64,000 nt of DNA from Streptomyces aureocirculatus (GCF_000720475.1 NZ_JOAP01000031.1:23269-87268), one strand, 5' to 3'. Shown: positions 41,797 through 50,935, counted from the stretch's first letter. The notes: generated by a model not told the origin, from the letters alone. Numbers and translations are program-made.

Positions 41797-42164
41797 GCCC
41801 GCCCGGGTGACCAGGCGGTCCAGCGTCAAACGGAGGCGGCGGCACAGCGCCGCGCCCGCCCATCGGGGGTTCACCCGTCCGGCCCAGCGCGCCCCGCCCG
41901 GGGCCGGGGCGCGCCGCAGCGGCGGGACCTCGCCCCGAAGCACAGGCGCGGCCCGCCCCCACCGCCGCGCGGCGGCACGGTGCGGTCGTGATTGGGACGC
42001 CCCGCACGGGAAACTCGTCACACCATCAGGCCGTCTCGAAGACACCCCGTCCCGAAGACACCAGAGACACCAGAGACACCGAAGACACCAGAGACTCCAG
42101 AGGCTCGGAGAACCCGTCCCGTTCGTTCTCGCAGGCTCGGGAGTCCGTTCCGGAAAGGGGCCCG
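41797..42164. other. 368-bp intergenic region
   Basis: It lies between the divergent 102-residue gene and the proline-rich gene. It is GC-rich with no supported frame. It contains a 9-bp tandem array at 42054-42098. Confidence 0.5.
42054..42098. repeat. 9-bp tandem repeat, five copies
   Basis: GAAGACACC and AGAGACACC variants repeat five times. The array lies 66 nt upstream of the proline-rich ORF and the nucleotidyltransferase operon. Confidence 0.75.
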
Positions 42165-42386
42165 ATGAGTACGCCACCGAACGACCCGACGCCGCCCCGG
42201 CCCACTCCGGCGCCGGGGCCGACGGACCCGCAGCCCGGGCCCGCCCCGGGCCCCGTACCCGCTCCCGGACCCGACCCGGTCCCCCCGGCGCCACCCCGTC
42301 CGGAGCCCGACCCCGTGCCGCCGACCCCCCGCCCCAGCCCGTATCCCGCACCCGGTCCCGTTCCCTCTCCGGCGGAGCAGCAGTGA
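42165..42386 (+). CDS. Small proline-rich protein
   Basis: A 73-residue ORF from ATG 42165 with GGAAAGGGG upstream. It is almost entirely Pro, Ala, Gly and Asp (PAPGPTDPQPGPAPGPVPAP). It has no signal peptide or membrane segment. Its TGA overlaps the next ATG (TGATG), so it could be a translated leader that couples expression of the nucleotidyltransferase operon, or a disordered protein in its own right. Confidence 0.55.
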   Translation: MSTPPNDPTPPRPTPAPGPTDPQPGPAPGPVPAPGPDPVPPAPPRPEPDPVPPTPRPSPYPAPGPVPSPAEQQ

Positions 42387-43132
42387 TGCCCGACGCGGAC
42401 GACGCCGCACACGACGAGCCAGGACACACCCCCGACCTGCGTGCGGTCTCAGGACAAGCCGAGCGGCACCGGCGGCACGACGTGGTCGTGGAACCACTGC
42501 CGCCCGACCGCAATCAAGCGATCCTGGAGGCGACCAAGCAGGTCGGAGCCCTCCTCAAGAAGCACGGACACGATTTCGCCCTCGCCGGCAGCGTGGCCGT
42601 CTACGCCCACGGCGGCACCGGCAACCTCCAGCACGACGCCGACTTCTGCGTCAGGCCCGAGGACGCCGACGCCGTCGCCGTCACGCTGCGGGAATCGGGC
42701 CTGAAGGTGTACGCACCGCCGGAGGACTGGCTCCTGAAGGCCAAGTGCCTCGGGCAGGACATCGACCTGATCTTCCGCCTCGGCGGCGAACCCGTCACAT
42801 CGGAACTCCTGGACAGGTCCGCGGAACTGCCCGTGGACTCGGTGTTCATGCCCGTCCTCGCGCCGACCGATCTGCTGCGGAGCCTCATCGGCGCCTTCTC
42901 CGAGCACCACTGCGACTTCGGTGCCGTCCTGCCGATCGCCCGGCTCCTGCGCGAGAAGGTCGACTGGGAGCAGATCCGCCGCGAGCGGGGCGAGGAGCCG
43001 ATGCCTGCCGCCTTCCTCTACCTGCTGGAGCGCCTCGACGTCATCGCGCCCCAGGAAGACAGCCCGGCACCGCAGGGAGGCCACCCGGCACCGCGGCAAG
43101 GCCGCCCCGCACCGCAGGGAGGACACTCATGA
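42386..43132 (+). CDS. Nucleotidyltransferase-fold protein
   Basis: A 248-residue protein of the nucleotidyltransferase superfamily, AbiEii/MNT-like. The core is FALAGSVAVYAHGGTGNLQH followed by DADFCVRPED, giving the G-S motif and a metal-binding Asp-x-Asp. A third carboxylate is likely in CLGQDIDLIFRL. The C-terminus has a repeated Pro/Gly/Gln/His tail (PAPQGGHPAP). It may transfer NMP to a protein, tRNA or antibiotic. ATG overlaps the previous stop; the stop overlaps the BON-like gene (ATGA). Confidence 0.85.
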   Translation: MPDADDAAHDEPGHTPDLRAVSGQAERHRRHDVVVEPLPPDRNQAILEATKQVGALLKKHGHDFALAGSVAVYAHGGTGNLQHDADFCVRPEDADAVAVTLRESGLKVYAPPEDWLLKAKCLGQDIDLIFRLGGEPVTSELLDRSAELPVDSVFMPVLAPTDLLRSLIGAFSEHHCDFGAVLPIARLLREKVDWEQIRRERGEEPMPAAFLYLLERLDVIAPQEDSPAPQGGHPAPRQGRPAPQGGHS

Positions 43133-43380
43133 CCGCCCCGAACACCGACTACCGCATCGCCCACCTCCAGGACCGCCTCGCGGCGGAGGAACTCGGCGAA
43201 CTGGGGGTGCGCATAGAGGCACGCGGTCCGGGAGTGACGGTCACCGGCACCGTCCCGACCGCCCAGTGCCGCGAGAAGCTCGTGCGCACCGTCGACGAGG
43301 AACTCACCGGGCTGACCGTCCGGTACGACGTCATCGTGGCCGAGAACGCGGCCCCGGACCGCCCGGAGGAAGTGACATGA
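43129..43380 (+). CDS. Small BON-like protein
   Basis: An 83-residue protein starting at ATG 43129 with AGGGAGG upstream. The helix HLQDRLAAEELGELGVRIEA followed by VTVTGTVPTAQCREKLVRTV and the strand VRYDVIVAE resembles a BON domain (alpha-beta-alpha-beta-beta), here without a signal peptide. It overlaps both neighbours by 4 nt. It may bridge the nucleotidyltransferase and the phosphoesterase; this is inference. Confidence 0.7.
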   Translation: MTAPNTDYRIAHLQDRLAAEELGELGVRIEARGPGVTVTGTVPTAQCREKLVRTVDEELTGLTVRYDVIVAENAAPDRPEEVT

Positions 43381-44144
43381 TCCGCGTCGCGGCTGTGGGA
43401 GACATCCACCTCGGGCTCGACAGCGAGGGCCTGCTCAGGCCGGCCCTTGAAACCCTGCCCGAATGCGCCGACCTGCTGCTCCTTGCCGGTGACCTCACCC
43501 GGCACGGCACACCGGAGGAAGCGCGGGTGGTCGCCCGCGAGATGTCCGGCCTCCCCGTCCCCGTGGTCGCCGTCCTCGGCAACCACGACCACCACGACGA
43601 ACAGCCGGAGCGGGTCACCGACGTGCTCCGGGAAGCCGGCGTGCGGGTCCTGGAGGGCCAGGGGACGGTCCTGGACATCGACGGCACGCGGGTCGGCGTC
43701 GCCGGCACCAAGGGCTTCGGCGGCGGGTTCGTCGGGCGCTGCGGCAGCGAGTTCGGCGAACCGATGATGAAGGAGTTCATCCGGTACACCCGCCGGTGCG
43801 CCGACGGCCTGCGGACGGCTCTGGAGGATCTCGCGGAGGCGGGCTGCGGGACGCGTATCGCGCTCACCCACTTCTCCCCCGTACCCGACACACTGGCCGG
43901 TGAGCCGCTGGAGATCTATCCGTTCCTCGGCAGCTATCTCCTGGCCGAGGCCATGGACACCGCGGGCGCCGACCTCGCCCTGCACGGCCACGCGCACGCG
44001 GGCACGGAACACGGCATGACCAGCGGTGGCGTGCCGGTCCGCAATGTGGCGCAGCCGGTCATCCGGCGGGCGTTCAACGTGTACCACCTGCACGCCCAGG
44101 AGGACGGCGCGCGGCCCGCGGCCCCGGCGGACGTGGTCGGCTGA
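43377..44144 (+). CDS. Calcineurin-like metallophosphoesterase
   Basis: A 255-residue cytoplasmic enzyme with all five metal-site blocks: GDIHLG, LLAGDLTRHG, VLGNHDHHDE, ALTHFSP and LHGHAHAG. Such proteins hydrolyse phosphomonoesters or phosphodiesters with two metal ions. Substrates range from cyclic nucleotides to nucleic acids and nucleotidylated products. The tight coupling with a nucleotidyltransferase suggests that it removes what the transferase adds. ATG 43377 overlaps the BON-like stop as ATGA. Confidence 0.92.
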   Translation: MIRVAAVGDIHLGLDSEGLLRPALETLPECADLLLLAGDLTRHGTPEEARVVAREMSGLPVPVVAVLGNHDHHDEQPERVTDVLREAGVRVLEGQGTVLDIDGTRVGVAGTKGFGGGFVGRCGSEFGEPMMKEFIRYTRRCADGLRTALEDLAEAGCGTRIALTHFSPVPDTLAGEPLEIYPFLGSYLLAEAMDTAGADLALHGHAHAGTEHGMTSGGVPVRNVAQPVIRRAFNVYHLHAQEDGARPAAPADVVG

Positions 44145-44227
44145 GGGGGGTTTGAGCCCTGCGGCCCGGGTACCCAGCCACCTCGATCAATCATTTCCGT
44201 ACCATTTTTGAGCTGTTGGGATCCCAC

Positions 44228-45532
44228 GTGACAGAAAACGTCTTTGTCTGCGGCCTGGACGAGGCCAACCTGCCGACCTTGTCGGCAGTTCCGGACGCGC
44301 ACCGTTACCGCTTCCACCAGTTGCTCACCATCGAGGAGTTGCAGCACGGCGAGGTCTCGATGCCGGACCTGATCGCCAAGGCCCAGAAGATACTGGACGG
44401 CTTCGACGGGACCATCGACGCGATCGTCGGCTACTGGGACTTCCCCGTCAGCACGCTCGTCCCGATTCTGGGCGAGCGCTACGGGACCCGCACCACCAGC
44501 CTGGAATCCATCGTCAAGTGCGAGCACAAGTACTGGAGCCGCCTCGAACAGCAGAAGGTGACCGACGCCCACCCCCGCTTCGGCCGGGTGGACCTGGACG
44601 CGGCCGACCCGCGCCCCCCGGAGGGCGTGCGCTTCCCGATGTGGCTCAAGCCCGCCCTCTCGTACTCGTCCGAACTCGCCTACGGGGTGAAGGACCAGGC
44701 CGAGTTCGCCGACGCCGTCGCCCGGATCCGTGCGGGCATCGACCGCGTGGGCAAGCCCTTCGAGTACATCCTCGATCGGCTCGACCTGCCGCCGGAGATG
44801 GCCGACGTCGGCGGCACCGTGTGCCTGGCCGAGGAAGCCCTCACCGGTGTGCAGGCCGCGGTGGAGGGCTACGCCCGTGACGGCGAGGTGACGGTGTACG
44901 GCATCCTCGACTCCATCAACTACCCCGACTCCCCCTGCTTCCTGCGCCACCAGTACCCCTCGGCCCTGCCGGAGCCGGTGCAGCGGCGGCTGCGGGACAT
45001 ATCGGAGCGGGTGATACGCCGGATCGGCATGGACTCGGCGACGTTCAGCATCGAGTTCTTCTACGACCCCGGCACCGACTCCGTGAACATCCTGGAGATC
45101 AACCCCCGTCACTCCCAGTCCCACGCGGAGATGTTCGAGTACGTCGACGGCGTGCCCAACCACCACTGCATGCTGCGCCTCGCCCGCGGCGAGGACCCGG
45201 GGCTCCCCCACCACAAGGGCCGGTACCGCATGGCGGCCAAGTGGTACCACCGCTGGTTCGCGGACGCCACCGTGCACGACGTCCCCACGCGCGAGGACCT
45301 CGACCGCATCGAGGAGAGCATCCCGGGTGTCCGTATCGACGTCTCGCCCCACGAGGGACAGCGCCTGTCCGATCTGCCCCAGCAGGACAGCTACAGCTAC
45401 GAGCTCGCGCACATCTTCACCGGCGGCGACAGCGAGGACGACCTGCGGGAGAAGTACGACAAGTGCGTGGCCGCCCTCGGTCTGACCTTCGACGAGACCC
45501 GGCCGGGCAGCCGCGACACGAAGAACCCGTGA
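44228..45532 (+). CDS. ATP-grasp-domain ligase-like protein
   Basis: A 434-residue protein. ATP-grasp features are the phosphate/adenine region FPMWLKPALSYSSELAYGV, the acidic strand SATFSIEFFYDP, and the metal site VNILEINPRHSQSHAEMFEY. An N-terminal pre-ATP-grasp domain covers about 1-110. ATP-grasp enzymes form amide or thioester bonds via acyl phosphates. GTG 44228 is preceded by GGGA; TTG 44216 is an alternative. It lies 48 nt before a CocE-type hydrolase on the same strand, so ligase and hydrolase may act on one peptide-like substrate. Confidence 0.87.
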   Translation: MTENVFVCGLDEANLPTLSAVPDAHRYRFHQLLTIEELQHGEVSMPDLIAKAQKILDGFDGTIDAIVGYWDFPVSTLVPILGERYGTRTTSLESIVKCEHKYWSRLEQQKVTDAHPRFGRVDLDAADPRPPEGVRFPMWLKPALSYSSELAYGVKDQAEFADAVARIRAGIDRVGKPFEYILDRLDLPPEMADVGGTVCLAEEALTGVQAAVEGYARDGEVTVYGILDSINYPDSPCFLRHQYPSALPEPVQRRLRDISERVIRRIGMDSATFSIEFFYDPGTDSVNILEINPRHSQSHAEMFEYVDGVPNHHCMLRLARGEDPGLPHHKGRYRMAAKWYHRWFADATVHDVPTREDLDRIEESIPGVRIDVSPHEGQRLSDLPQQDSYSYELAHIFTGGDSEDDLREKYDKCVAALGLTFDETRPGSRDTKNP

Positions 45533-45580
45533 CCCGCGGCAAGCACCGCCAACAAGGCCAGTAAGGAGCGACAACGCCTG

Positions 45581-47680
45581 ATGCGTTACGTGAGCAACCT
45601 CCCGTACGACACGAAGACCGAAGACCACGTCACCATCCCCACCTCCGACGGCACCCTGCTGTCGGCCCGCATCTGGCGGCCCACCTCCTCCGACAGCGAT
45701 CCCGTACCGGCGATCCTGGAGTACATCCCGTACCGCAAACGCGATCTGACGGCGGAGCGCGACGCGATCCACCACCCCTACATGGCCGGTCACGGCTACG
45801 CCTGCGTCCGCGTCGACGTGCGGGGCACCGGGGACTCCGGGGGCGTGCTGCGCGACGAGTACCTGGAGCAGGAGCAGACGGACGCCGAGGACGTGCTCGC
45901 CTGGCTCGCCGCCCAGCCCTGGTGCGACGGCACCACCGGCATGATGGGGCTCTCCTGGGGCGCGTTCGCGGCCCTCCAGGTCTCCGCGCGCCGGCCGCCG
46001 AGCCTCGGCGCCATCGTCATCTCGTCCTTCACCGACGACCGGTACGCCGACGACATGCACTACATGGGCGGGGCCCTCCTCTCGGACAACCTCGCCGAGG
46101 CGGGCACCATGTTCGCCTACGGCACCTGCCCGCCGGACCCCGCGGTCGTGGGCCCCCGGTGGCGCGAGATGTGGCACGAACGCCTCGAAGGGACCCGGCC
46201 CTGGGTCCTCGAATGGCTGCGCCACCAGCGCCGCGACGACTACTGGCGGCACGCGTCGGTCTGCGAGGACTACCAGGCGGTGGGCTGCCCCGTACTGGCC
46301 TCCAGCGGCTGGGCGGACGGCTACTCCAACGCCGTGACCCGGCTCCTCGGCCGTCTCGACGTGCCCCGCAAGGGACTCATCGGGCCCTGGTCGCACAAGT
46401 TCCCGCACCTGGGCGAGCCGGGGCCCGCCATCGGCTACCTCCAGGAGGTCGTGCGCTGGTGGGACCACTGGCTGAAGGGCGTCGACAACGGCGTCATGGA
46501 CGGGCCCATGCTGTGGGCGTGGATGCAGGACAGCGTGCCGCCCTCCACCTCGTACGAGGAGCGCCCCGGCCGGTGGGTCGCCGAACCCGACTGGCCCTCT
46601 TCGCGGATCACCCCGGTGGGCTACCGCATGACCGGCGGCGGTCTGAACGCGGAGGCCGCCGGGGCGGACATCGGGAGCGACGAGGGCGCCGGGCTCGGCG
46701 CGCATGACAGGGGTGACAGGGGTGACGGAGGTGACGGAGGTGACGGAGGCATGGCCGTCCAGTCGCCGCTGTCCGTGGGACAGTTCGCCGGCAAGTGGGC
46801 CTCCTACAACGCTCCGCCGGACCTGCCCTACGACCAGCGTGAGGAGGACGGCGGCTCGCTGGTCTTCGAGACCGAACCGCTCACCGAGCGCGTGGAGATC
46901 CTCGGCTCGCCGACGGTCGAACTCGATGTGTCCGTCAGCGAACCGGTCGCCATGGTCGCGGCCCGCCTGTCCGACGTGGCGCCACGCGGATCCGCGACGC
47001 GGGTCACGTACGGCGTGCTGAACCTCACCCGGCGGGACGGCGGCGAGGACGCGCCGGAGCCCCTCGAACCGGGCCGCCGCTACCGGGTCACCGTCCGGCT
47101 CAACGGCGTCGCGCAGTCCTTCCCCGCGGGCCACCGCATCCGTCTTTCCCTGTCCACGTCCTACTGGCCGCTGGCCTGGCCGCCGCCCAAGCCGGTGCTC
47201 CTGACCGTGCACGACACCTCCAGCGTCCTGACGCTGCCGGTGCGGCCGACGGCCGGGGGCGACGAGGTGCCGCAGGAACCGTTCGGCGAACCTGAGGGGA
47301 CCGAGCCCCTGCCGAGCACCCAGGTCACCGCCCCCGAGCAGCGCTGGCGGGTCACCCGCGACCTCGTGGACTACGCGGCCGAACTGGAGATCGTGAAGGA
47401 CCGCGGGGTCGTCCGCGTCGACGAGATCGATCTCGACGTCGGCCGCCGCGCCTACGAGCGCTACACCTCCGTGGCCGACGACTTCACCTCCGCGAGCGGC
47501 GAATCCGCCTGGACGATGAGCTTCCACCGCGACGACTGGGATGTGCGCGTGGCGACGCGCACCGTGCTCACCTGCGACGAGACCGACTTCCGTGTCGATG
47601 CCACGCTGGACGGCTACGAGGACGGCAAGCGGGTGTTCTCGCGGACCTGGAACGAGACGGTGCCGCGGGACCTCCTGTAG
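45581..47680 (+). CDS. CocE/NonD-family acyl hydrolase
   Basis: A 699-residue X-Pro dipeptidyl-peptidase S15-like protein. The alpha/beta-hydrolase core has VDVRGTGDSGG and the nucleophile elbow GLSWGAFAAL. The catalytic His is probably in GPWSHKFPHLG. A C-terminal jelly-roll domain (LTERVEILGSPTVELDVSVS) is typical of cocaine esterase and glutaryl-7-ACA acylase. A low-complexity stretch of GDRGDGGDGGDGG comes from a 9-bp tandem repeat at the linker. ATG 45581 has AAGGAG 12 nt upstream. No signal peptide. Confidence 0.92.
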   Translation: MRYVSNLPYDTKTEDHVTIPTSDGTLLSARIWRPTSSDSDPVPAILEYIPYRKRDLTAERDAIHHPYMAGHGYACVRVDVRGTGDSGGVLRDEYLEQEQTDAEDVLAWLAAQPWCDGTTGMMGLSWGAFAALQVSARRPPSLGAIVISSFTDDRYADDMHYMGGALLSDNLAEAGTMFAYGTCPPDPAVVGPRWREMWHERLEGTRPWVLEWLRHQRRDDYWRHASVCEDYQAVGCPVLASSGWADGYSNAVTRLLGRLDVPRKGLIGPWSHKFPHLGEPGPAIGYLQEVVRWWDHWLKGVDNGVMDGPMLWAWMQDSVPPSTSYEERPGRWVAEPDWPSSRITPVGYRMTGGGLNAEAAGADIGSDEGAGLGAHDRGDRGDGGDGGDGGMAVQSPLSVGQFAGKWASYNAPPDLPYDQREEDGGSLVFETEPLTERVEILGSPTVELDVSVSEPVAMVAARLSDVAPRGSATRVTYGVLNLTRRDGGEDAPEPLEPGRRYRVTVRLNGVAQSFPAGHRIRLSLSTSYWPLAWPPPKPVLLTVHDTSSVLTLPVRPTAGGDEVPQEPFGEPEGTEPLPSTQVTAPEQRWRVTRDLVDYAAELEIVKDRGVVRVDEIDLDVGRRAYERYTSVADDFTSASGESAWTMSFHRDDWDVRVATRTVLTCDETDFRVDATLDGYEDGKRVFSRTWNETVPRDLL
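46706..46750. repeat. 9-bp tandem repeat, five copies, inside a CDS
   Basis: GACAGGGGT twice, then GACGGAGGT twice and GACGGAGGC. It encodes Asp-Arg-Gly and Asp-Gly-Gly units at a domain boundary of the CocE-type hydrolase and preserves the frame. Confidence 0.9.
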
Positions 47681-47686
47681 CGGCGG

Positions 47687-47736
47687 TCGGCCCCGTGACC
47701 GGTGCGTCGGACCGTGTCCGCCGGTCACGGGGCCGA
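47687..47736 (+). terminator. Strong hairpin after the CocE-type hydrolase
   Basis: TCGGCCCCGTGACCGG (47687-47702) and CCGGTCACGGGGCCGA (47721-47736) are perfect 16-bp arms with an 18-nt loop. It starts 7 nt after the hydrolase stop and 44 nt before the HAD gene, and likely ends the upstream transcript. Confidence 0.8.
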
Positions 47737-47779
47737 GCTGTGAGTTGTTGATCAGCGCCTGACGGGGAAGGTGCCTTTT

Positions 47780-48550
47780 ATGGCGAAACATGACCCTCAC
47801 ACCACCGAGTTCACCGAACTCGGCCTTCCCGACACCGTCAAGGCCTGTCTCTTCGATCTGGACGGGGTGATCACCAAGACGGCCGTCGTCCACGCCGCCG
47901 CCTGGAAGGAGGCCTTCGACGCGTTCCTGCGCGAGCGCGAGGGAGACGGCTTCCGCCCGTTCGACCGGGCCTGCGAGTACGACGAGTACGTGGACGGCAA
48001 GCCGCGCGCGGACGGGGTGCGCTCCTTCCTGGCGTCGCGCGGCATCGAGCTGCCCGAGGGAAGCCCGGACGACCCGCCGGACCGGCCGACGGTCCAGGGC
48101 CTCGGCAACCGCAAGAACGAACTGCTCCTGGAGAAGATCCGCTCCGGCGGCGTGCAGGCCTACGACGGCACCCTGCGCTACGTCCGGGCGGCCCGGGCCG
48201 CGGGTCTGGGCACAGCGGTGGTCTCCTCCAGCGCCAACTGCCGCGACGTCCTGCGCGCGATCGACGCGGAACCCCTCTTCGACGTACGGATCGACGGGGT
48301 CGTCGCCGCCGAGCGGAAGCTGCCGGGCAAGCCACGTCCCGACACGTTCCTCGCCGCGGCGGCCGACCTGGGCGTCGAGGCGGCGCGGGCCGCGGTCTTC
48401 GAGGACGCGCTCGCCGGCATGGACGCGGGGCGCTCGGGCCACTTCGGCTATGTCGTCGGCGTGGACCGCGTCGGCCAGGCGGACGCCCTGCGCGCCCACG
48501 GCGCGGATCGCGTCGTACAGGATCTCGCGGACCTCGGGGGGCGGGCATGA
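47780..48550 (+). CDS. HAD-family beta-phosphoglucomutase-like protein
   Basis: A 256-residue HAD phosphatase/mutase. The nucleophile motif is CLFDLDGVITKT, the cap has YDEYVDGKPRADGVRSFL, motif II is TAVVSSSANC, and the acidic motif is FEDALAGMDAG. The cap sequence VDGKPRADGV is typical of beta-phosphoglucomutases. It should convert beta-glucose 1-phosphate to glucose 6-phosphate. ATG 47780 is better spaced from GGGAAGG than GTG 47771. The stop overlaps the GH65 start by 4 nt, giving a complete phosphorolysis pair. Confidence 0.92.
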   Translation: MAKHDPHTTEFTELGLPDTVKACLFDLDGVITKTAVVHAAAWKEAFDAFLREREGDGFRPFDRACEYDEYVDGKPRADGVRSFLASRGIELPEGSPDDPPDRPTVQGLGNRKNELLLEKIRSGGVQAYDGTLRYVRAARAAGLGTAVVSSSANCRDVLRAIDAEPLFDVRIDGVVAAERKLPGKPRPDTFLAAAADLGVEAARAAVFEDALAGMDAGRSGHFGYVVGVDRVGQADALRAHGADRVVQDLADLGGRA

Positions 48551-50892
48551 TCACGCACGCGTCCTACGGTGTCGAGCCCTGGTGCCTGCGCGAGAACGTC
48601 CTGAACCTCGACGTGCTGCCGCAGAGCGAGTCCGTGTTCGCCCTCTCCAACGGCCACGTCGGCTGGCGCGGCAACCTGGACGAGGGCGAACCGCACGGCC
48701 TGCCCGGCTCCTATCTCAACGGCGTCCACGAGATCCACCCCCTCCCCTACGCGGAGGCCGGTTACGGCTATCCGGAGTCCGGCCAGACCGTCATCAACGT
48801 GACCAACGGCAAGGTCATCCGGCTCCTCGTGGACGACGAGCCCTTCGACCTGCGCTACGGCCGCCTCGTCTCCCACGAACGGGTCCTCGACCTGCGCGAG
48901 GGCGTGCTGCGCCGGACCTGCGAGTGGACGTCACCGGCCGGGCGCACCGTGCGGGTGCGCTCCACCCGGCTCGTGTCCTTCACCCACCGGTCGGTGGCCG
49001 CCGTCGCCTACGAGGTCGAGGCCGTCGACAGCCAGGTCCGCGTCGTGGTCCAGTCGGAGCTCGTGGCCAACGAGCAGTTGCCCGGGTCGCCGGAGGACCC
49101 CCGTGCCGCCGCCGTCCTCGACTCCCCCCTGGCCCCGGAGGAGCACCACGCCGGCAACGGGCGGCTGCGGCTCGTGCACCGCACCCGGCGCAGCGGTCTG
49201 CGGGTCGCCGCGGCGGCCGACCACACCGTCGACGGGCCCGACAGGACCCGGGCGAGCGGCGAGTCCGGGGACGACGTCGCCCGCCTCACCGTCACCTCCG
49301 TCCTGGAACCCGGACAGCGGCTCCGCCTGGAGAAGTTCGTGGCCTACGGCTGGTCGAGCACGCGCTCCCTGCCCGCCGTGAGCGACCAGGTGGACGCGGC
49401 CCTCGCGGCGGCCGCCGACACCAACTGGGAGGGGCTCCTGCGTGACCAGCGGAACTATCTGGACGCGTTCTGGGGGCACGCCGACGTCGAGGTGGACGGT
49501 GACGAGGAGATCCAGCAGGCCGTCCGCTTCGCGCTGTTCCACGTCCTGCAGGCGGGCGCGCGGGCGGAGCGGCGGGCGATCCCGGCGAAGGGCCTCACCG
49601 GCTCCGGCTACGACGGCCACGCCTTCTGGGACACCGAGACCTTCGTCCTGCCGCTGCTCACGTACACCGCACCGGACGCCGTCGCCGAGGCGCTGCGCTG
49701 GCGCCATTCGACGCTGCCCGCGGCACGCGAGCGGGCCACGCAGCTCGGCCTGCGGGGAGCGGCGTTCCCCTGGCGCACGATCGACGGCTCGGAGGGGTCC
49801 GCGTACTGGCCTGCCGGCACCGCCGCCTTCCACGTCAACGCCGACATCGCGGACGCCGTGGTGCGCTACGTCAGTGCCACCGGCGACGAGCAGTTCGCCC
49901 GGGACGCGGGCGTCGAGATCCTGGTGGAGACGGCCCGGCTATGGCGGTCGCTCGGCCATCACGACGCGCACGGCACGTTCCACATCGACGGCGTCACCGG
50001 ACCCGACGAGTACAGCGCCGTCGCCGATGACAACACGTACACCAACCTGATGGCCCGCACCAATCTGCTCGCGGCGGCCGACTTCGTCGAGCGCCACCCG
50101 GAGCAGGCCGCCGCGCTCGGCGTCGACGACGAGGAGAGCGCGGCCTGGCGGGACGCCGCGGAGGCCGTGCACATCCCGTACAACAGCGACCTCCAGGTGC
50201 ACGAGCAGCACGCCGGGTTCACGCGGCACCAGCACTGGAACTTCGCGGCGACGCGGCCCGACCAGTACCCGCTGATGCTGCACTTCCCCTACTTCGACCT
50301 CTACCGCAAGCAGGTCGTCAAACAGGCGGACCTGGTGCTCGCCATGTACACCTGCCCCGAGTTCTTCGACGAGGAGCACCTGGCGCGCAACTTCGCCTAC
50401 TACGAGCCGCTCACCGTCCGCGACTCTTCCCTCTCCGCCTGCAGCCAGGCCGTGGTCGCGGCGCGCACCGGCCATCTGGGCCTCGCCTACGACTACTTGG
50501 TCGAGGCGGCCCTGATGGATCTGAACGACCTGGAGAACAACACCCGCGACGGACTGCACATCGCCTCGCTCGCCGGGACGTGGACGGCTCTGATCGCGGG
50601 CTTCGGCGGCATGCGGCGGCGCGGGGACACCCTGGAGTTCACGCCACGGCTGCCGGAGCGGCTGAGGCGCGTCTCCTTCAAGCTGCAGGTGCTCGGGCGG
50701 TGTCTGCGGGTGGAGGTCCACGCGACGGCGGTCACCTACACCTTGCTGGCCGGTCAGGAGCTGACGATCCACCACTACGGCGAGCCGCTCACCCTTGAGG
50801 CCGAGGAGTCGCGCAGCCGGGAGATCCCGGAGCTCAAGCCGCACCCCGCCTTGGATCAGCCACCGCACCGGCGTCCGAACGCGCACCGCTGA
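48547..50892 (+). CDS. GH65-family disaccharide phosphorylase
   Basis: A 781-residue cytoplasmic enzyme of glycoside hydrolase family 65. The N-terminal beta-sandwich is followed by an (alpha/alpha)6 barrel with YDGHAFWDTETFVLPLL and the catalytic acid in GVTGPDEYSAVADDN. The phosphate-site region near residues 620-630 precedes the C-terminal sandwich. It should phosphorolyse an alpha-glucosyl disaccharide (maltose, trehalose, kojibiose or nigerose) to glucose plus beta-glucose 1-phosphate. The coupled mutase handles that product. The disaccharide cannot be decided by eye. Confidence 0.93.
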   Translation: MITHASYGVEPWCLRENVLNLDVLPQSESVFALSNGHVGWRGNLDEGEPHGLPGSYLNGVHEIHPLPYAEAGYGYPESGQTVINVTNGKVIRLLVDDEPFDLRYGRLVSHERVLDLREGVLRRTCEWTSPAGRTVRVRSTRLVSFTHRSVAAVAYEVEAVDSQVRVVVQSELVANEQLPGSPEDPRAAAVLDSPLAPEEHHAGNGRLRLVHRTRRSGLRVAAAADHTVDGPDRTRASGESGDDVARLTVTSVLEPGQRLRLEKFVAYGWSSTRSLPAVSDQVDAALAAAADTNWEGLLRDQRNYLDAFWGHADVEVDGDEEIQQAVRFALFHVLQAGARAERRAIPAKGLTGSGYDGHAFWDTETFVLPLLTYTAPDAVAEALRWRHSTLPAARERATQLGLRGAAFPWRTIDGSEGSAYWPAGTAAFHVNADIADAVVRYVSATGDEQFARDAGVEILVETARLWRSLGHHDAHGTFHIDGVTGPDEYSAVADDNTYTNLMARTNLLAAADFVERHPEQAAALGVDDEESAAWRDAAEAVHIPYNSDLQVHEQHAGFTRHQHWNFAATRPDQYPLMLHFPYFDLYRKQVVKQADLVLAMYTCPEFFDEEHLARNFAYYEPLTVRDSSLSACSQAVVAARTGHLGLAYDYLVEAALMDLNDLENNTRDGLHIASLAGTWTALIAGFGGMRRRGDTLEFTPRLPERLRRVSFKLQVLGRCLRVEVHATAVTYTLLAGQELTIHHYGEPLTLEAEESRSREIPELKPHPALDQPPHRRPNAHR

Positions 50893-50893
50893 A

Positions 50894-50935
50894 CGTCACG
50901 CGGTGTCGGCGCCGGGAGCGTCACGCGGTGTCGGC
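50894..50935. repeat. 17-bp direct repeat spanning the STAS stop
   Basis: CGTCACGCGGTGTCGGC occurs at 50894-50910 and 50919-50935, a 25-bp period. The second copy contains the STAS gene stop; the first lies in the 28-bp gap to the GH65 gene. Confidence 0.85.

Noticed and set aside
43934..48499. A very long minus-strand open frame of about 1500 codons
   Set aside because: It is the antisense shadow of five well-supported plus-strand genes; its translation is low-complexity His/Val/Gly/Arg-rich sequence.
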